Origin: Strongylocentrotus droebachiensis
Lineage: Eukaryota > Echinodermata > Echinoidea > Camarodonta > Strongylocentrotidae
Reading direction: 5' to 3'
Assembly (NCBI GenBank): GCA_035222895.1
Contig: JAVYIG010007940.1
Location: 31,168-95,167, forward strand
Length of the DNA: 64,000 bases
The notes beneath the pieces were generated by a model. That model had not been told where the DNA came from. It searched no databases and saw only the letters and a program-made list of their open reading frames with translations. The first letter of the stretch is position 1, and the number at the start of each line of letters is the position of its first letter. Below are positions 61,731 to 64,000 of this stretch, in pieces. The position numbers were made by a program, and so were the translations under genes.

Positions 61731-63358
61731 CTGTTTTTGAAATAACAAGAACAAAACAACAATTATAACAATATTAACACAATACAACAGATCAACAGAG
61801 TCCAGACTATTGCTAAATGTCCAGTATGATGACATTCTAATCATTCAAAAAACGATGAAAACAGATCACAAATAGGTCCAAGTTGAACTTTTACAATTAG
61901 CATATATTTGTCATAATGTACAACCAGACACTTTCAAGACTAGTTTGACAAATCTATCTACTTTGCTGGCGATTAGATATGGGTAGACCAAATTTATACA
62001 AACACGAACCAGACAAAAATTGAAATTTTATTGCAATCAGGAATGCTTATCTTAAAAATATTCCTAAAGAAAGTTGAAATGTATCAAAGTAACAAAAAAA
62101 TCCCTTATTTTACGAAAATAAAACTTACTGACCTAAAAAATTATTTGGAAATCAAAAAAACTTCAAAATCCTTGATAGGGTGCAAAATTCACAAAGGAAT
62201 GAAATTGTCAATCAAGCCGCAGGTGATGGGGTAATAATAAATGCGGCACGGAATAGAATTATCTAGATAGACGGCACTATAGAAATGCCTATTATTATTA
62301 TTATTATTATTATGGTACTATGGTATCACAGGGAGAACAAAATAGAAATGAACTAAATATTAGTGTCGATTGCTGGCTACTAATGCAATGGTTATGATAT
62401 TTTTATTTTGTTCTCACTTTCAACCAAGAGACTTGAGCTAGCATGTCAATTGTCATTGGAAAAATTTAATATACAAAATATACTTTGGTATTGTAAAAGT
62501 GTATTCAAAGTATATTTATTTTCCTAAGACGAATGCACGCTAGCTAAAAACCAGTGTGGCGACACTCTCCATGTGTTGTACACTACAATGAATCACTAAT
62601 TTTATAAAGTCATCAAGTTGGGAATGCGCAATTACTGAATTAGCCTTTTCATATATCGCCATTTTATGTGATTCTGGTCGGCGATCAAAAACATATGCAC
62701 TAAATTACCAGTCCAAGATACCCTGTGCCTGTGGTGATGAGTGTTGACCTTGTCAGAAGCATGAGCACAGGGGAAAAAGATTTTTCAGGGGATTTTAAAA
62801 TGGTGTAGAATATTTACTACTATTACTATGTTGGAAAGGTGGGGGAAAACCCAGGCGTCATAAACCAGAGCATACAGCATTTACTCTTCAAGTTCTAGGG
62901 CATTTTACAGGCTACTATTTCGGTTGACTGAAAGATTCAGTTTCTGATACCGACAGTTGTTCTGCTGAGATTACATCTGGCTCTACTGGCCGCCTTTATG
63001 TCAGTTTTATTAAAATATGACCCATACCAGACCAGACGGTTATTTCTGTCTACTAATTTAGTAATTACTTAGGATGACATATTTTATCCGACAGTAAACA
63101 TTTAACATAGACCCCTATAGACTAAATAAGAACGCTGAATGCCTAGAAATGCACTCAATGAAAACCAAAGCAAAGGGGTACTTTGTCAGAATTGATGATA
63201 CAATTGATAGATTTTAAATTTAAATTTTCAAAGTATTTTTTTCCATCATTGTTGAGTTGAATTTATTGTATTTTAGAGGGTGTCTTGATGTGTTTATTTT
63301 CCTTCACAAAAATGACAAAGTATAGTGAAAATGCTGCTATGATTATGAGTAATTCTCA
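61731..63358. other. RRBP1-like first intron
   Basis: AT-rich intron. Contains a short retroelement-like tail near 62240-62312 (GGCACTATAGAAATGCC then ATT repeats). No further exon recognised. Confidence 0.4.
62240..62312 (+). repeat. SINE/LINE-like tail with (ATT)n
   Basis: GCACTATAGAAATGCCT followed by about eight ATT units, a common 3' tail form of small retroelements in marine invertebrates. Confidence 0.5.
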
Positions 63359-63600
63359 TTGAGCCGAGGGCTACAAACTGCACTTCCAAGTCAGCTCAAG
63401 CCTCGCCTGGCCTTAGCAAACATATCGCAGAGCTCGAGTCGCTCCCCGACAGAGCGGCGACGGGCACCGACTCTCTGTACTGTACGCTGGGCTACGCCTA
63501 CTTCTCCGTCGTGTGCGAGACGAAGTTGTGTCCACGTCCATGATCTTCCCGTGCGACGTGTACTCGAGCTTTGAACACTGGCAGTGGCACTGACGGACGG
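63359..63600. other. GC-rich, CpG-rich island of unknown role in the first intron
   Basis: About 240 bp, much richer in G+C and CpG than its surroundings. Several frames are open for 60-75 codons, but none resembles a known family, and the longest lacks any supporting splice context. It could be an alternative first exon or promoter, or an inserted fragment. Confidence 0.35.
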
Positions 63601-63672
63601 ATTGATTTCAGTGATTGTGCATGTGAAGAACAGGTTTCAAAATTGAATGTTTGTAATACAAAAATAACTTAC

Positions 63673-63800
63673 CAACAAAAGGAAAACGGTGTCAAAAAGA
63701 ACCAGCGGTAAAAGTAGGAAGCAGTCAATTCAGTAATCAATCCTCCATGAGAATGTTGAGGAATCGGCTGACAAATGCTAGGTTTTTTCTTTCACTGCAG
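63673..63800 (-). other. RRBP1: RRBP1-like 5'UTR exon (start approximate)
   Basis: A strong donor TTGTTG/GTAAGTTA ends the exon at 63673. It would splice to the acceptor at 61730, just before the start codon, leaving a 1.9-kb first intron. No ATG-initiated conserved peptide is seen. The right boundary is a guess from the promoter motifs. Confidence 0.45.
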
Positions 63801-63839
63801 TGGCTCCACCAATGTCCCCATTCATTGACGTATACAGGA

Positions 63840-63890
63840 TTGAGACCCGGAAGTGTTCGTCGATGTGAAAGCCCAGTTGATTGGTCAATA
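63840..63890 (-). promoter_or_regulatory. Putative RRBP1-like promoter: CCAAT and ETS sites
   Basis: On the minus strand a CCAAT box (TTGACCAATCA, about 63879-63889) is followed about 30 nt later by ACTTCCGG, an ETS/GABP-type site (63847-63854). Spacing and order fit a TATA-less housekeeping promoter reading leftward into the 5'UTR exon. Motif-based inference only. Confidence 0.45.
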
Positions 63891-64000
63891 TACAAGTTTG
63901 GGTAGTATTTAGACGAATGACAGCGAATATGATAAATATGGCCACAGTGTTTACCGAACCTCCCTCTGTAATTTAAAGAAAATAGTCATAAATATACCTC

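Overview
The window is animal nuclear DNA. It is AT-rich, every coding exon is short and bounded by GT/AG junctions, and introns and intergenic DNA are full of small inverted-repeat transposon remnants and microsatellites. The two recognisable genes and the repeat style (TTAA-flanked mini-elements, ACATGT runs, long poly-G/poly-C tracts next to 'GGCGGATCCAGG' element ends) suggest a marine invertebrate deuterostome. An echinoderm is the best guess, a hemichordate is possible, and the species cannot be fixed from the sequence alone.

Two protein-coding genes are present, both on the minus strand. (1) Positions 367-6211 hold the 5' 60% of an ABC transporter of the ABCC10/MRP7 type. Seven coding exons in continuous frame (872 codons) give TMD0, TMD1 and most of NBD1, including Walker A and LSGGQ. 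The rest of the gene lies beyond the left edge. (2) Positions 24977-61722 hold a ribosome-binding protein 1 (p180)/kinectin-type ER coiled-coil protein. Twenty-three coding exons in continuous frame (1171 codons) run from an N-terminal membrane anchor through a Lys/Pro-rich linker to a long coiled coil. A 5'UTR exon ends at 63673, and CCAAT and ETS-type sites lie just upstream. The final exon could not be placed with confidence.

Layout: 1-6.2 kb, ABCC10-like exons; 6.3-9.1 kb, a LINE 3' end, a fold-back element and a nest of inverted-repeat elements; 9.2-16.4 kb, a graveyard of hAT-like ends with homopolymer tracts, a ~110-bp tandem array and two oppositely oriented arrays of a GGGGCACTTAT-type short repeat; 16.9-24.9 kb, AT-rich DNA that may include the RRBP1-like 3'UTR, interrupted by a striking element at 23.1-23.9 kb; 25-61.7 kb, RRBP1-like exons with many intronic MITEs; 61.7-64 kb, the first intron, 5'UTR and promoter.

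The most interesting object is a 779-bp element at 23143-23921. It has 134-bp terminal inverted repeats (4 mismatches) and a perfect 9-bp target duplication, and it carries a RecQ-like helicase first-exon fragment with promoter-like CCAAT and CACGTG sites. This is the architecture of a Pack-MULE (a Mutator-like element carrying a host gene fragment). Other notable points are an exact 114-residue exon duplication in the RRBP1-like coiled coil, absence of the p180 decapeptide repeats, a charged insertion in the ABCC10-like NBD1, and a repeat element carrying two perfect DR1 nuclear-receptor half-site pairs.
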